NCBI RefSeq assembly: GCF_009739515.1
Contig: NZ_CP046535.1
Coordinates: forward strand, 2,666,001 to 2,730,000
DNA length: 64,000 nucleotides
Reading direction: 5' to 3'
From: Sphingomonas profundi
GTDB lineage: Bacteria > Pseudomonadota > Alphaproteobacteria > Sphingomonadales > Sphingomonadaceae
Below the pieces are notes generated by a model. The model was not told the DNA's origin, searched no databases, and saw only the letters and a program-made list of their open reading frames with translations. Positions 9,735 through 18,656 of this stretch are shown in pieces. Positions within the stretch are counted from its first letter, which is position 1. Each line of letters opens with the position of its first letter. Made by a program: the position numbers and the translations under genes.

Positions 9735-11036
9735 TCACGTCCGCGTCAGCGTCACCTGCGCCACGTCGATGCCGCCGCCCCGGAAGCCGCCCTCGCAGTA
9801 CATCAGGTAATAGCGCCACAACCGCGCGAAGGCCGGGTCGAAGCCGGGCGGCAGCCGCCCCTCCTCGTCCGCCATGTCGTAGGCGTCGCGCCAGCGGCGG
9901 AGCGTCTCGGCATAATGGAGGCCGAAGCGATGCGGCTCGCTCCACGCGAGGCCCGCCGCCTCCGCCGCCGCGCGGAAGCGGCTCTCCGATACCAGCATGC
10001 CGCCGGGAAAGACGTAGGTCTGGATGAAGTCGGCGCTGGCGGCGTAGCGTTCGAAGATCGCGTCGTCGATCGTGATGAACTGGATCGCGGCGCGCCCGCC
10101 CGGCTTCAGCGCGCGGGCGATCGCCTGCATGTAGGCCGGCCAATATTCCGCGCCCACCGCCTCCACCATCTCGACGCTGGCCACCGCATCGTAGGTGCCG
10201 GCGACATCGCGATAATCCGCCAGCTCGATGCCCACCCGGCCGGAAAGGCCCGCCGCCGCCATCCGCGCATCGGCATAGGCCTGCTGCGACTCCGACAGCG
10301 TGATGCCGACCACCTCGACACCGAAATCGCGCGCCGCCACCTCGGCCAGGCCGCCCCAGCCGCAGCCGATCTCCAGCAGCCGCTGGCCGGGCCGCAGGTC
10401 CAGCCGGGCGAGCAGCGCCTTTACCTTGCGCGCCTGCGCCACCTCCAGGCTCTCGCGCGGGCCGATCGGCTCGGCGAACAGCGCGCTGGAATAGGCCATG
10501 CCGCGATCAAGCCAGGCGGCGTAGAAATCGTTGCCCAGATCGTAGTGGAAACGGATGTTGCGCTTAGCCCGCGTCCGGCTGTTGCGGCGGAAGGCATGAG
10601 CGGCGCGGTTCACCATCCGGCCCCAGCCCTTGGCGCGCGCGGTGCCGCCCAGGGTCCGCCGGTTGAGCATGAACAGGGCGAACAAGGCCACCGGATCGGG
10701 GCTGGTCCACTCACCCTCGGCCCAGGCGCGATACCAGCCGACCGAACCCGTCGTCATCAGCCGCAGCAGCGCCCGCCAGCTGACGAGATCGACGATCACC
10801 GCCGGCCCCGGCCCGCGCCCGCCCAGCAGCCGCCGCGTCCCGTCCGGCAGGGTCGCCTCCAGCGCGCCATGCTCCAGCCCGCGATCGATCCGGTCCAGCA
10901 GCGAGTGGAAGCCCGGCGCGATCAGGCGGGACAGCCAGCCCGCCCCGGTCGCGAAGCCGCGATCGGCGGTGAGCAGGTGCCGCCCGCGCGACACGCCGGC
11001 GGGGGGAGGTGGGGGCGACGAGGTGTGCACGTCCAT
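9735..11036 (-). CDS. cfa: Cyclopropane-fatty-acyl-phospholipid synthase
   Basis: A 433-residue SAM-dependent enzyme that adds a methylene bridge to unsaturated acyl chains of membrane phospholipids, usually in stationary phase or stress. The N-terminal lipid-binding region (about 30-150) leads into RNIRFHYDLGNDFY, the SAM motif LLEIGCGWGG near 225, EMVEAVG and the C-terminal lid ending in a YCEGGFRGGGID stretch typical for the family. The start has a GGAGG-like G tract upstream. The photolyase gene lies upstream on the same strand, and both products protect the cell against stress or light, so they may share a transcript. Confidence 0.94.
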   Translation of the reverse strand: MDVHTSSPPPPPAGVSRGRHLLTADRGFATGAGWLSRLIAPGFHSLLDRIDRGLEHGALEATLPDGTRRLLGGRGPGPAVIVDLVSWRALLRLMTTGSVGWYRAWAEGEWTSPDPVALFALFMLNRRTLGGTARAKGWGRMVNRAAHAFRRNSRTRAKRNIRFHYDLGNDFYAAWLDRGMAYSSALFAEPIGPRESLEVAQARKVKALLARLDLRPGQRLLEIGCGWGGLAEVAARDFGVEVVGITLSESQQAYADARMAAAGLSGRVGIELADYRDVAGTYDAVASVEMVEAVGAEYWPAYMQAIARALKPGGRAAIQFITIDDAIFERYAASADFIQTYVFPGGMLVSESRFRAAAEAAGLAWSEPHRFGLHYAETLRRWRDAYDMADEEGRLPPGFDPAFARLWRYYLMYCEGGFRGGGIDVAQVTLTRT

Positions 11037-11098
11037 CGCCTGTTACCTGTGTCCGATCGCGCCGATTCGCAATGGCCAGCGCGACGGCCCGATCGCCA

Positions 11099-12469
11099 TC
11101 ACACCCGCTTCGCCGCCGCCAGCGCCCGCTCCCGCGCCTCGCGATGGCCGATCAGCGGCGCGGGGTAGGCGGCAGGCGCCAGGCCGGCGCCGTGCGGATC
11201 GTGGATCGCCGCGTCCGGCACGTCGGCCAGTTCCGGCACCCAGGTGCGGATGTAATCGCCGGCGTCGAACTTGGGGGATTGCACCAGCGGCGCCATCATC
11301 CGGCCGAACGGATTGGAATCGATGCCGGTGCCCGCCACCCACTGCCAGTTCACGCTGTTGTTGCCGTAATCGGCGTCCACCAGCGTGTCCCAGTACCAGC
11401 GCTCGCCGCGGCGCCAGTCGATCAGCAGATGCTTGATGACGAAGGAGGCGGCGATCATCCGCACGCGATTGTGCATCCAGCCCGTCGCCCACAGCTGGCG
11501 CATCCCGGCATCGACGATCGGATAGCCGGTGCGGCCCTTCGTCCAGGCGTTGAAGTCGGCGTCGGCCGCCTTGCCGGTGCGCCACGGCATCGCATCATAG
11601 GCGGCGCGGCCGTTGCGATCGCCATAGTCGCCATATTGGTCGATGATATTGCCGGTGAAGTCCCGCCAGGCGAGTTCGCGCAGGAACGGGCCCGCGTGGC
11701 CCCGGTCCGCCGCGGCGGCCCGGTGCCACACCGTCGCCGGCGAGATTTCGCCATGGTGCAGGTGCGGCGAGAGGCGCGACGTGCCCGTCTGCGACGGCAG
11801 GTTCCGCGCGACGCCATAGTCGGCGAGGGCAGGCAGGAAGCGGTCGAGCTCCGCCGTCGCGCCCGCCTCGCCCGGCGTCCACTCGGCAAAGCCGCCGGCC
11901 CAGTCCGGCTTCGTCGGCAGCAGCGCCCAGTCCGCCAGCCGGTCCGATGCCGGCGGGCGCGCGACCGCCTCGATCCGCTTCGGCGCGGGCAGCGGCGCCG
12001 GGGGCGGCATCTGCTGCTCCAGCGCGCGCCAGAAGGCGGTGAACATGCGATAGCGGCCGCCCGTGCCGGTCAGCACGCGCTCCGGCGGCAGCAGCCGCGT
12101 GCCGTCGTGCAGGCAGAGGTCGAGCCGCCCGGCCACCGCCGCCTCGGCCGCCCGCCACCACGGTTCGAGATGGTGGAGCGCGTGGACGCGGCGGGCGCCC
12201 ACCTCCGCCGCCAGCCGCGCGATCTCGTCGGCGCTGTCGCCGCGCCGCAGGATCAGGGGAACGCCCTTCGCCTTCAGCGCCTCCGCCAGAGCGGTCAGGC
12301 TGTGGTGCAGCCACCAGCGCTGCGCGCCGCCGATCCGCCAGTCACCGGGCGCCGCATCGTCCAGCACGTAGACCGGCACCACCGGCCCCTCGCCGGCGGC
12401 GGCGACCAGCGCCACCTGGTCCGCCAGCCGCAGATCCTGGCGGAACCAGAGCAGGACGGGATCGGCCAC
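11099..12469 (-). CDS. phrB: Deoxyribodipyrimidine photolyase
   Basis: A 456-residue light-driven DNA repair enzyme that splits cyclobutane pyrimidine dimers. The Rossmann antenna domain opens with VLLWFRQDLRLADQVAL; the FAD domain has TSRLSPHLHHGEISP, the ELAWRDF segment, the signature WTKGRTGYPIVDAGMRQL, WMHNRVRM and the DYGNNSVNWQW loop with aromatic electron-transfer residues. It starts with GTG. The layout matches class I CPD photolyases rather than cryptochromes; the antenna pigment cannot be deduced. It lies just downstream of the korAB operon with a 15-base gap to the preceding gene. Confidence 0.94.
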   Translation of the reverse strand: MADPVLLWFRQDLRLADQVALVAAAGEGPVVPVYVLDDAAPGDWRIGGAQRWWLHHSLTALAEALKAKGVPLILRRGDSADEIARLAAEVGARRVHALHHLEPWWRAAEAAVAGRLDLCLHDGTRLLPPERVLTGTGGRYRMFTAFWRALEQQMPPPAPLPAPKRIEAVARPPASDRLADWALLPTKPDWAGGFAEWTPGEAGATAELDRFLPALADYGVARNLPSQTGTSRLSPHLHHGEISPATVWHRAAAADRGHAGPFLRELAWRDFTGNIIDQYGDYGDRNGRAAYDAMPWRTGKAADADFNAWTKGRTGYPIVDAGMRQLWATGWMHNRVRMIAASFVIKHLLIDWRRGERWYWDTLVDADYGNNSVNWQWVAGTGIDSNPFGRMMAPLVQSPKFDAGDYIRTWVPELADVPDAAIHDPHGAGLAPAAYPAPLIGHREARERALAAAKRV

Positions 12470-12484
12470 GCAGCCGTCTGCGGA

Positions 12485-12925
12485 TCAGGGCGCCGGGCGC
12501 GGCGGCGGGGGCGGCCCCGGCGGCGCGGGCGGCGGGCCGCCGGCACCGAACACCGCCTTGGCGAAGATCGGGCGATCGGCGGCCGGCAGCGCCTTCAGGG
12601 TGGTGACGATCCGCTCCTCGCTGCGCGACCGGGCCGACGCTTCCATCAGCGAGGATTCGCGCAGCAGAGCGGCGAACGCGTCGACGTCGAACGGGGTGGC
12701 GGCCGCCGCCTCCGCCAGCTTCGCGCGCATCGCCTGCCGCTTCGCGAGCAGCGCCTTGGCATCGGGATCGGGCGCGCTCTGCCGGCGCAGCACCGCGACT
12801 CCGGCATCGGACATGCCGAGCGCCTTCATCGCCGCCGCGCCGCGCGGCTGGCCCGGCGGCGTCGGCGGCGTGGCCTGGGCGACAGCCGGCGCGGCGGCCA
12901 CCAGCGCGAGGACGGTTGCGATCAT
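12485..12925 (-). CDS. Secreted CpxP/Spy-like protein
   Basis: A 146-residue protein with a signal peptide ending in AVAQ. The mature chain is helical and rich in Ala, Leu and Arg (AKALLAKRQAMRAKLAEAA), a pattern of the CpxP/Spy or heavy-metal-resistance periplasmic chaperones, and ends in a long proline tail. Its ATG overlaps the korB stop (ATGA), so it is translated from the kor operon. That coupling of a ferredoxin oxidoreductase with a periplasmic protein is unusual and has no obvious biochemical reason. Family assignment is tentative. Confidence 0.7.
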   Translation of the reverse strand: MIATVLALVAAAPAVAQATPPTPPGQPRGAAAMKALGMSDAGVAVLRRQSAPDPDAKALLAKRQAMRAKLAEAAAATPFDVDAFAALLRESSLMEASARSRSEERIVTTLKALPAADRPIFAKAVFGAGGPPPAPPGPPPPPRPAP

Positions 12926-13956
12926 GAGGCGTGCGGCTCCTTCTCGACCTGCCAGGTCTGGCCCTTGGAGATCAACGCCTGGAGGTCCGGCTTCTTTCCC
13001 GCCGCCGCCGCCGCATTCTGCTCGACGACGGCACGGTCGAAGGTGGGGCGCGGATGATCGTAGATCACGCCAAGCGCCACCGGCATCCCGTCTGCCGGGC
13101 CGAGATCGATCAGCATCTGGGCGATGCCGTGGTTCGTGCGATCGTGCACGATCACGCCGGCGGCCTGCCAGTCGCCGTCCGCCACGTCCACCACGTGCAG
13201 CTTCAGGTCGGCGCGGTCCAGGGTCAGCCCCTTCGCGCCGCCGGCGAACAGGATCGGCTTGTTATGCTCCAGCCAGATCTGCATCTCGGCCGCGTTCTTC
13301 TTCTCGGTGAAGGGGGCGAACACGTCGTCATTGTAGACGATGCAATTCTGGTAGATCTCGACGAAGCTCGCGCCCTTGTGGGCGTGCGCCGCCTTCAGCA
13401 CGGCGGGCAGGTTCTTGTGCGTGTCGATCGCCCGGGCGATGAACCGCGCGCCCGATCCCAGCGCGAACGCGCAGGCGCTGGCCGGCCGGTCGACCGATCC
13501 GAACGGGGTGGAGGGCGATCGCGTGCCGACGCGGCTGGTGGGCGAATATTGCCCCTTGGTCAGCCCGTATATCTCGTTGTTGAACAGCAGGATCTGGCAA
13601 TCGAGATTGCGCCTGAGCAGGTGCATCGTGTGGTTGCCGCCGATCGACAGCGCGTCGCCGTCGCCGGTGATGATCCACACGTCCAGTTCCGGATTGGCCA
13701 GCTTCACGCCCGTCGCCACCGCCGGCGCGCGGCCGTGGATGGTGTGGAAGCCGTACGTCTCCATATAATAAGGGAAGCGGCTGGAGCAGCCGATGCCGCT
13801 GACGAACACGACATTCTCGGGCCGCACGCCCAGTTCCGGCATCGTCCGCTGCACGGCCTTCAGCACGGCATAGTCGCCGCAGCCGGGGCACCAGCGCACC
13901 TCCTGGTCGGTCTCCCAATCCTTCGGCGTCGTCTTGATCGCGGTCATGTCGTTCAT
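12922..13956 (-). CDS. korB: 2-oxoacid:ferredoxin oxidoreductase, beta subunit
   Basis: A 344-residue thiamine diphosphate-binding subunit. WCPGCGDYAVLKA near 22-34 carries cluster or TPP-contact cysteines, GIGCSSRFPYYM near 55-66 is the typical beta-subunit segment, and GDGDALSIGGNH with the later NNEIYGLTKGQ(Y)SPT forms the magnesium/TPP site. It pairs with the alpha subunit, whose stop overlaps its start. The complex would decarboxylate a 2-oxoacid, probably 2-oxoglutarate, to the acyl-CoA with reduction of ferredoxin. The exact substrate is inferred. Confidence 0.93.
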   Translation of the reverse strand: MNDMTAIKTTPKDWETDQEVRWCPGCGDYAVLKAVQRTMPELGVRPENVVFVSGIGCSSRFPYYMETYGFHTIHGRAPAVATGVKLANPELDVWIITGDGDALSIGGNHTMHLLRRNLDCQILLFNNEIYGLTKGQYSPTSRVGTRSPSTPFGSVDRPASACAFALGSGARFIARAIDTHKNLPAVLKAAHAHKGASFVEIYQNCIVYNDDVFAPFTEKKNAAEMQIWLEHNKPILFAGGAKGLTLDRADLKLHVVDVADGDWQAAGVIVHDRTNHGIAQMLIDLGPADGMPVALGVIYDHPRPTFDRAVVEQNAAAAAGKKPDLQALISKGQTWQVEKEPHAS

Positions 13957-15953
13957 GAGCGGGGTTCCGGGCTGCGGTTCGAGCCGACGTGGATGCCGGC
14001 GGTTTCCAGATCTTCGGCGCCCACCGGGTTCGGCAGCTGCCCGGCCGATGCCGGCACCTCGCCCTCCCCGCCATGGGCGGAGCCGAGCGCGGCGGCGATC
14101 GCATCCTCGATCTCGGCGATGCGGAAGGGCTGGCCGCTGACCTTCGTGAGCGGCCGCGCGTCGACCAGATACTGGTCACGCAGCACCGTCTTCAGCTGGC
14201 CGGTGTTCATTTCCGGCACGATCACCTTGTCGTAGCCGCGCAGCAGCGCGCCCAGGTTGCGCGGCAGCGGCCAGACGTGGCGGATGTGGATGTGGGCCAC
14301 GTCCATCCCGCGCGCGCGGGCGCGCCGCACCGCCTGGTGGATCGGCCCGAAGGTCGATCCCCAGCCGACGATCGCCAGCCGCCCGCGGGTCTCGCCCAGC
14401 TCCACCGCCTGTTCCGGGATATGGTCGGCGATGCCGTTCACCTTGCCGGCGCGCAGGTCGGTCATCGCCTGGTGGTTGGCCGGCGAGTAATCGAGGTGGC
14501 CGGTATCCACCTGCTTCTCGATCCCGCCGATGCGGTGCAGCAGGCCCGGCGTGCCCGGCTTCACCCACGGCCGCGCCAGCTTCGCGTCGCGCGCATAGGG
14601 CTTGAAGCCGCCTTCCGGCACCGCATCCAGATACCGCACCGGGAAGGGCGCGTAGGTGCTCATGTCGGGCACCTTCCACGGCTCGGCGGCATTGGCGATG
14701 TAGCCGTCCGTCAGCAGCATCACCGGCGTCATGAACTGCGTGGCGAGCCGCACCGCCTCGATCGCGCAGTCGAATGCGTCGGCCGGCGACCGGGCGGCGA
14801 TCACCGGCATCGGCGCGTCGCCGTTGCGGCCGTAGACGGCCTGGTAGAGATCGGACTGCTCGGTCTTGGTCGGCAGGCCCGTCGAAGGCCCGCCACGCTG
14901 CGAATTGACGATCACCAGCGGCAGCTCGGTCATGATCGCCAGCCCCATCGCCTCGCCCTTCAGCGCGATGCCGGGGCCGGAGGAGGAGGTGACGCCGAGC
15001 TGCCCGGCATAGGAGGCGCCGATCGCACTCGCGATCGCGGCGATCTCGTCCTCCGCCTGGAAGGTGGTGACGCCATATTCCTTGAGGCGGGAGAGATGGT
15101 GCAGGATCGCCGAGGCCGGCGTGATCGGATAGCCGCCGAAGAACATCTTCACGCCGGCCAGCTGCGCGCCCGCCACCAGCCCGTCCGATATCGCCTCCGC
15201 CCCCGTCACCGTGCGGTAGAGGCCGGGTTCGGAAGGGGCGGCCGGCACGTGGTGCTGGCGCACGTCGGCGGACATCTCGGCCGTGTCGCCAAAGGCGTGG
15301 CCGGCGTTCAGCGCGGCGATGTTGGCCTCCGCCAGCACCGGCGCCTTGGCGAACTTTGCCTTCAGCCAGTCGACGATCGGCCCGCGATCGCGATCGAACA
15401 TCCACAGCGCCAGGCCCAGCGTCCACATGTTCTTGCAGCGCAGCGCCTCCTTGTTGCCGAGGCCGAACGGCTTCACCGCGTCCATCGTCAGCTGGGAGAT
15501 GTTGAGCGTCATCAGCCGCCACTTCGCGAGGCTGCCGTCGGCGAGCGGGCTCACCTGATACTGCGCCTTGGCCAGGTTGCGGGCGCCGAACTCGCCCTCG
15601 TCGGCGATGATGAGGCCGCCGGGCTTCAGCGCGCCGACATTCGTCTTCAGCGCCGCCGGGTTCATCGCGATCAGCACGTCGGGCGCATCGCCCGCCGTCT
15701 CGATCGCCGTCGATCCGAAGTTGATCTGGAAGGCGGAGACGCCGAACAGCGTGCCCTGCGGCGCGCGGATTTCGGCCGGAAAGTCGGGGAAGGTCGCCAG
15801 ATCGTTGCCCGCCAGCGCCGTGGAAAGGGTGAACTGCCCGCCCGTCAGCTGCATCCCGTCACCCGAATCGCCGGCGAAGCGCACCACGATCGCCTCGGGC
15901 GCCGGATCGGCATGGGCTTCGGCGGGGGTCAATTCGTGAACGGCAGAGGCCAT
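13953..15953 (-). CDS. korA: 2-oxoacid:ferredoxin oxidoreductase, alpha subunit
   Basis: A 666-residue subunit that fuses the gamma and alpha domains. The N-terminal gamma-like domain has RFAGDSGDGMQLTGGQF at 25-41; the pyrimidine-binding alpha domain follows from about 235 with GGYPITPAS, QAEDEIAAIASAIGAS and TSSSGPGIALKGEAMG; the C-terminal domain III runs to VPEMNTGQL near 595. The length matches the two-subunit KorAB type. Gene order alpha, beta with ATGA overlap shows a single operon. The 123 bases upstream hold no site I can name. Confidence 0.93.
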   Translation of the reverse strand: MASAVHELTPAEAHADPAPEAIVVRFAGDSGDGMQLTGGQFTLSTALAGNDLATFPDFPAEIRAPQGTLFGVSAFQINFGSTAIETAGDAPDVLIAMNPAALKTNVGALKPGGLIIADEGEFGARNLAKAQYQVSPLADGSLAKWRLMTLNISQLTMDAVKPFGLGNKEALRCKNMWTLGLALWMFDRDRGPIVDWLKAKFAKAPVLAEANIAALNAGHAFGDTAEMSADVRQHHVPAAPSEPGLYRTVTGAEAISDGLVAGAQLAGVKMFFGGYPITPASAILHHLSRLKEYGVTTFQAEDEIAAIASAIGASYAGQLGVTSSSGPGIALKGEAMGLAIMTELPLVIVNSQRGGPSTGLPTKTEQSDLYQAVYGRNGDAPMPVIAARSPADAFDCAIEAVRLATQFMTPVMLLTDGYIANAAEPWKVPDMSTYAPFPVRYLDAVPEGGFKPYARDAKLARPWVKPGTPGLLHRIGGIEKQVDTGHLDYSPANHQAMTDLRAGKVNGIADHIPEQAVELGETRGRLAIVGWGSTFGPIHQAVRRARARGMDVAHIHIRHVWPLPRNLGALLRGYDKVIVPEMNTGQLKTVLRDQYLVDARPLTKVSGQPFRIAEIEDAIAAALGSAHGGEGEVPASAGQLPNPVGAEDLETAGIHVGSNRSPEPRS

Positions 15954-16075
15954 CGCAGGTGCAACCTTTTCAGTATGCCGGTTTCCCTAGACCCGCCGCG
16001 ATACCCCCTCAAAGAAGAAAATGTCGGCGGCGGAGAGCGTTCGCTTCGCCCGGCAAGGCACGCGGCGCCACGGAT

Positions 16076-16903
16076 CTACAGCGCCCGGCCCTCGCGCCCG
16101 GCCAGCTCCACCACATATTGCCACGCCACCCGGCCGGATCGGCTGCCGCGCTGCGTCGCCCAGGCGATCGCCTCCTTCTCGTCGAACGGCAGGCCCAGCT
16201 TCGCCGCATAGCCCGCCACCATCGCCACGTAGGTCGACTGGTCGCACACGTGGAAGCCCAGGCTCAGGCCGAAGCGGTCGGCCAGCGCCAGCTTGTCGTC
16301 CACCACGTCGCGCGGGTTGATCGGGTCGTCCTGCTCGGCGAGGCTGCGGGAGACGATGTGGCGGCGATTGGCCGTCACGTACAGCCGCGCATTGCCGGGC
16401 CGCGCCTCCGCTCCGCCTTCCAGCAGCGATCGCAGCAGGCGCGGCGCGGCGCTCCCCTCCTCGAAGCCGAGATCGTCGACGAACAGGACGTAGGCGCGAT
16501 CCGCCCCGGCGATCAGCGCGAACAATGCGGGCAGTTGCTCCAGATGCTCCGCCGCCACCTCGATCAGCGCGATGCAATAGCCCTCGGCCTGCAAAGCGCC
16601 GACGCTGGCCTTCACCAGCGCGGACTTGCCGGCGCCGCGCGCGCCCCACAGCAGCACGTCATGCGCGGCGTGGCCTTGGGCCAGCCGGCGGCCATTCTCC
16701 AGCAGCGCCGCCTTCTGCGCCTCCACCCCGCTCAGCAGCGACAGCGGCAGCGGCGCAAAGGCCCGCGCCGCCGCCAGCCCGCCCGCGCGCCACACATAGG
16801 CCGGGTGCGCCGCCGGATCGGCCGGCACGGGCGGCGCCGGCGCCAGCCGCTCCAGCGCCTCGGCGATGCGCGCCAGCACATCCTTCTTGGTTTCCGCGCT
16901 CAC
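16076..16903 (-). CDS. DUF815-family ATPase
   Basis: A 275-residue AAA-type ATPase with Walker A GARGAGKSALVKA near 85-97 and Walker B YVLFVDDLGFE near 145, followed by the family-specific VTANRRHIVSRS, NPRDVVDDKLALADRFGLS. This family (PF05673) is widespread in Alphaproteobacteria and of uncertain role. It starts with GTG after the strong site GGAGAAGGG. It diverges from the amidohydrolase gene; the 50-base gap must hold both promoters. Confidence 0.88.
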   Translation of the reverse strand: MSAETKKDVLARIAEALERLAPAPPVPADPAAHPAYVWRAGGLAAARAFAPLPLSLLSGVEAQKAALLENGRRLAQGHAAHDVLLWGARGAGKSALVKASVGALQAEGYCIALIEVAAEHLEQLPALFALIAGADRAYVLFVDDLGFEEGSAAPRLLRSLLEGGAEARPGNARLYVTANRRHIVSRSLAEQDDPINPRDVVDDKLALADRFGLSLGFHVCDQSTYVAMVAGYAAKLGLPFDEKEAIAWATQRGSRSGRVAWQYVVELAGREGRAL

Positions 16904-16953
16904 CCCTTCTCCTCTCCCCTTGCCCGGCAGGTGCAATCTGTCAGTCTGGCGCG

Positions 16954-18276
16954 ATGCACAAGCCGCTCCTCGCTCTCGCCGCCGCGTTCGCCGCAGCCCC
17001 TGTGCTCGCCGCGGCGCCATCGCCGACGCCGCTCACCCAGGCGGTGCGCGGCGACATGCCCGGCCTGCTCGCCATCTACCGCGATCTCCACGCCCATCCC
17101 GAGCTGGGCTTCGCCGAGACGCGCAGCGCCGCCATCCTCGCCGCAGAGGCGCGCAAGGCCGGCTTCACCGTCACCACCGGCGTCGGCGGGACAGGCGTCG
17201 TCGCGGTCATGCGGAACGGCCCCGGCCCGGTGCTGCTGCTGCGCGCGGACATGGACGCGCTGCCCGTGGTGGAGCAGACCGGCCTGCCTTATGCCAGCAC
17301 GGCCAAGGCGGTGGCGGCCGGCGGCGTGGAGACGGGCGTGATGCACGCCTGCGGCCACGATACGCACATGACGACGTGGATCGGCACCGCCCGCCGGCTG
17401 GCGGCGATGAAGGACAAGTGGTCCGGCACGCTGGTGATGATCGGCCAGCCCGCCGAGGAGATCGGTGGCGGCGCCAAGGCGATGCTGGAGGACGGGCTCT
17501 ACACGCGCTTTCCCAAGCCGTCGGTCGTGATCGCCTTCCACGATTCCGCCTCGCTGCCGGCCGGCACGATCGGCTATGCCGACGGCTACGCGATGGCCAA
17601 CGTCGACTCGGTCGACATCCTGGTGAAGGGTGTCGGCGGCCACGGCGCCTACCCGCATCTCACCAAGGATCCGGTCGTGCTGGCGGCGCGCATCGTCGGC
17701 ACCCTGCAGACGCTGGTCTCGCGCGAGACGGCGCCCGTCGACAGCGCCGTCGTCACCGTCGGCAGCTTCCATGCCGGGTCCAAGCACAACATCATCCCGG
17801 ATGAGGCCCGGCTGCAGCTCACCGTGCGCAGCTATGCGCCGGAGGTGCGGCAGCATCTGCTGGACGGCATCGCCCGGATCGCGCGGGGCGAGGCGATCGC
17901 CGCCGGCATGCCGGAAGACAGGATGCCCGTCGTCACCCCCGCCCTCACCTACACGCCCGCAACCCGCAACACCCAGCCGCTGACCGATCGCATCGTCGCC
18001 GTCTTCCGCCAGCGTTTCGGCGAGAACAAGGTCGAGCAGGTGAAGGCCGAGATGGGCGGCGAGGATTTCAGCCGCTACGCGCTCGCCGATCCCTCGATCC
18101 AGAGCCTGCTGTTCCGCGTCGGCGGCGTGCCCCAGGCGAAATGGATGGCGGCCGGTGGCGACCCGACCAAGCTGCCCTCGCTGCACAGCCCCTATTGGGC
18201 GCCCGATGCCGAGCCGACGATCGCCACCGCGACGGAGGCGATGACGATCGCCGCGCTCACCATATTGAAGAAGTAG
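16954..18276 (+). CDS. Secreted M20-family amidohydrolase
   Basis: A 440-residue metallohydrolase with a signal peptide (cleavage near LAAAPS), so it acts in the periplasm. Zinc motifs are HPELGFAE near 50, DMDALPV near 92, the metal-binding HACGHDTHM near 131 and the catalytic PAEEIGGGA near 170; a dimerisation domain is inserted before a final H-bearing segment LHSPYW. It belongs to the hippurate/IAA-amino acid hydrolase group, which removes N-acyl groups from amino acids. The physiological substrate is unknown. Confidence 0.9.
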   Translation: MHKPLLALAAAFAAAPVLAAAPSPTPLTQAVRGDMPGLLAIYRDLHAHPELGFAETRSAAILAAEARKAGFTVTTGVGGTGVVAVMRNGPGPVLLLRADMDALPVVEQTGLPYASTAKAVAAGGVETGVMHACGHDTHMTTWIGTARRLAAMKDKWSGTLVMIGQPAEEIGGGAKAMLEDGLYTRFPKPSVVIAFHDSASLPAGTIGYADGYAMANVDSVDILVKGVGGHGAYPHLTKDPVVLAARIVGTLQTLVSRETAPVDSAVVTVGSFHAGSKHNIIPDEARLQLTVRSYAPEVRQHLLDGIARIARGEAIAAGMPEDRMPVVTPALTYTPATRNTQPLTDRIVAVFRQRFGENKVEQVKAEMGGEDFSRYALADPSIQSLLFRVGGVPQAKWMAAGGDPTKLPSLHSPYWAPDAEPTIATATEAMTIAALTILKK

Positions 18277-18293
18277 GTAAGAGGGTTGGCCGC

Positions 18294-18656
18294 TCAGCGG
18301 GCCAGCCGGCCCAGCGCGCAGGCGAGGTCGATCGCGCGGTACGGCTTCTTCACCACCTCCACCCCGCTGAAGTCGCTGCCCGGCCCGGCGCTGCCATAGC
18401 CGGTGGTGAAGACGAAGGGGGTGCCCGCCGCGTGCAGCGCCGCCGCCACGGGCAGGCTCGTCTCGCCGTTCAGGTTGATGTCCAGCATCGCCACGTCGAA
18501 GCCGCCCGCCGCCGCCAGCGCCGTCGCCTGTTCCAGCGTGGCGGCGCTGCCGGCGACAATGCAGCCCATCTCCTCGATGATGTCCTCCGCCGTCATCGCG
18601 ATGATCGGCTCGTCCTCCACGATCAGCACGCGGGTGCCGGCGCGCGGCCCCGTCAT
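18294..18656 (-). CDS. Single-domain response regulator, FAT GUY-like
   Basis: A 120-residue receiver domain without an output domain. The acidic pocket is E14-D15 (VEDEP), the phosphate acceptor D59 (AMLDIN), T84/T85 in PFVFTTGYG and K104 in VVKKPY. The stretch PFxFxTGYG resembles the motif that defines the FAT GUY response regulators (PFxFATGY), here with T for A. In Sphingomonas and Methylobacterium such proteins, for example SdrG, relay phosphate to PhyR in the general stress response. The start overlaps the stop of the upstream HWE kinase (ATGA), so the two form a pair. The stress role is inferred. Confidence 0.88.
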   Translation of the reverse strand: MTGPRAGTRVLIVEDEPIIAMTAEDIIEEMGCIVAGSAATLEQATALAAAGGFDVAMLDINLNGETSLPVAAALHAAGTPFVFTTGYGSAGPGSDFSGVEVVKKPYRAIDLACALGRLAR

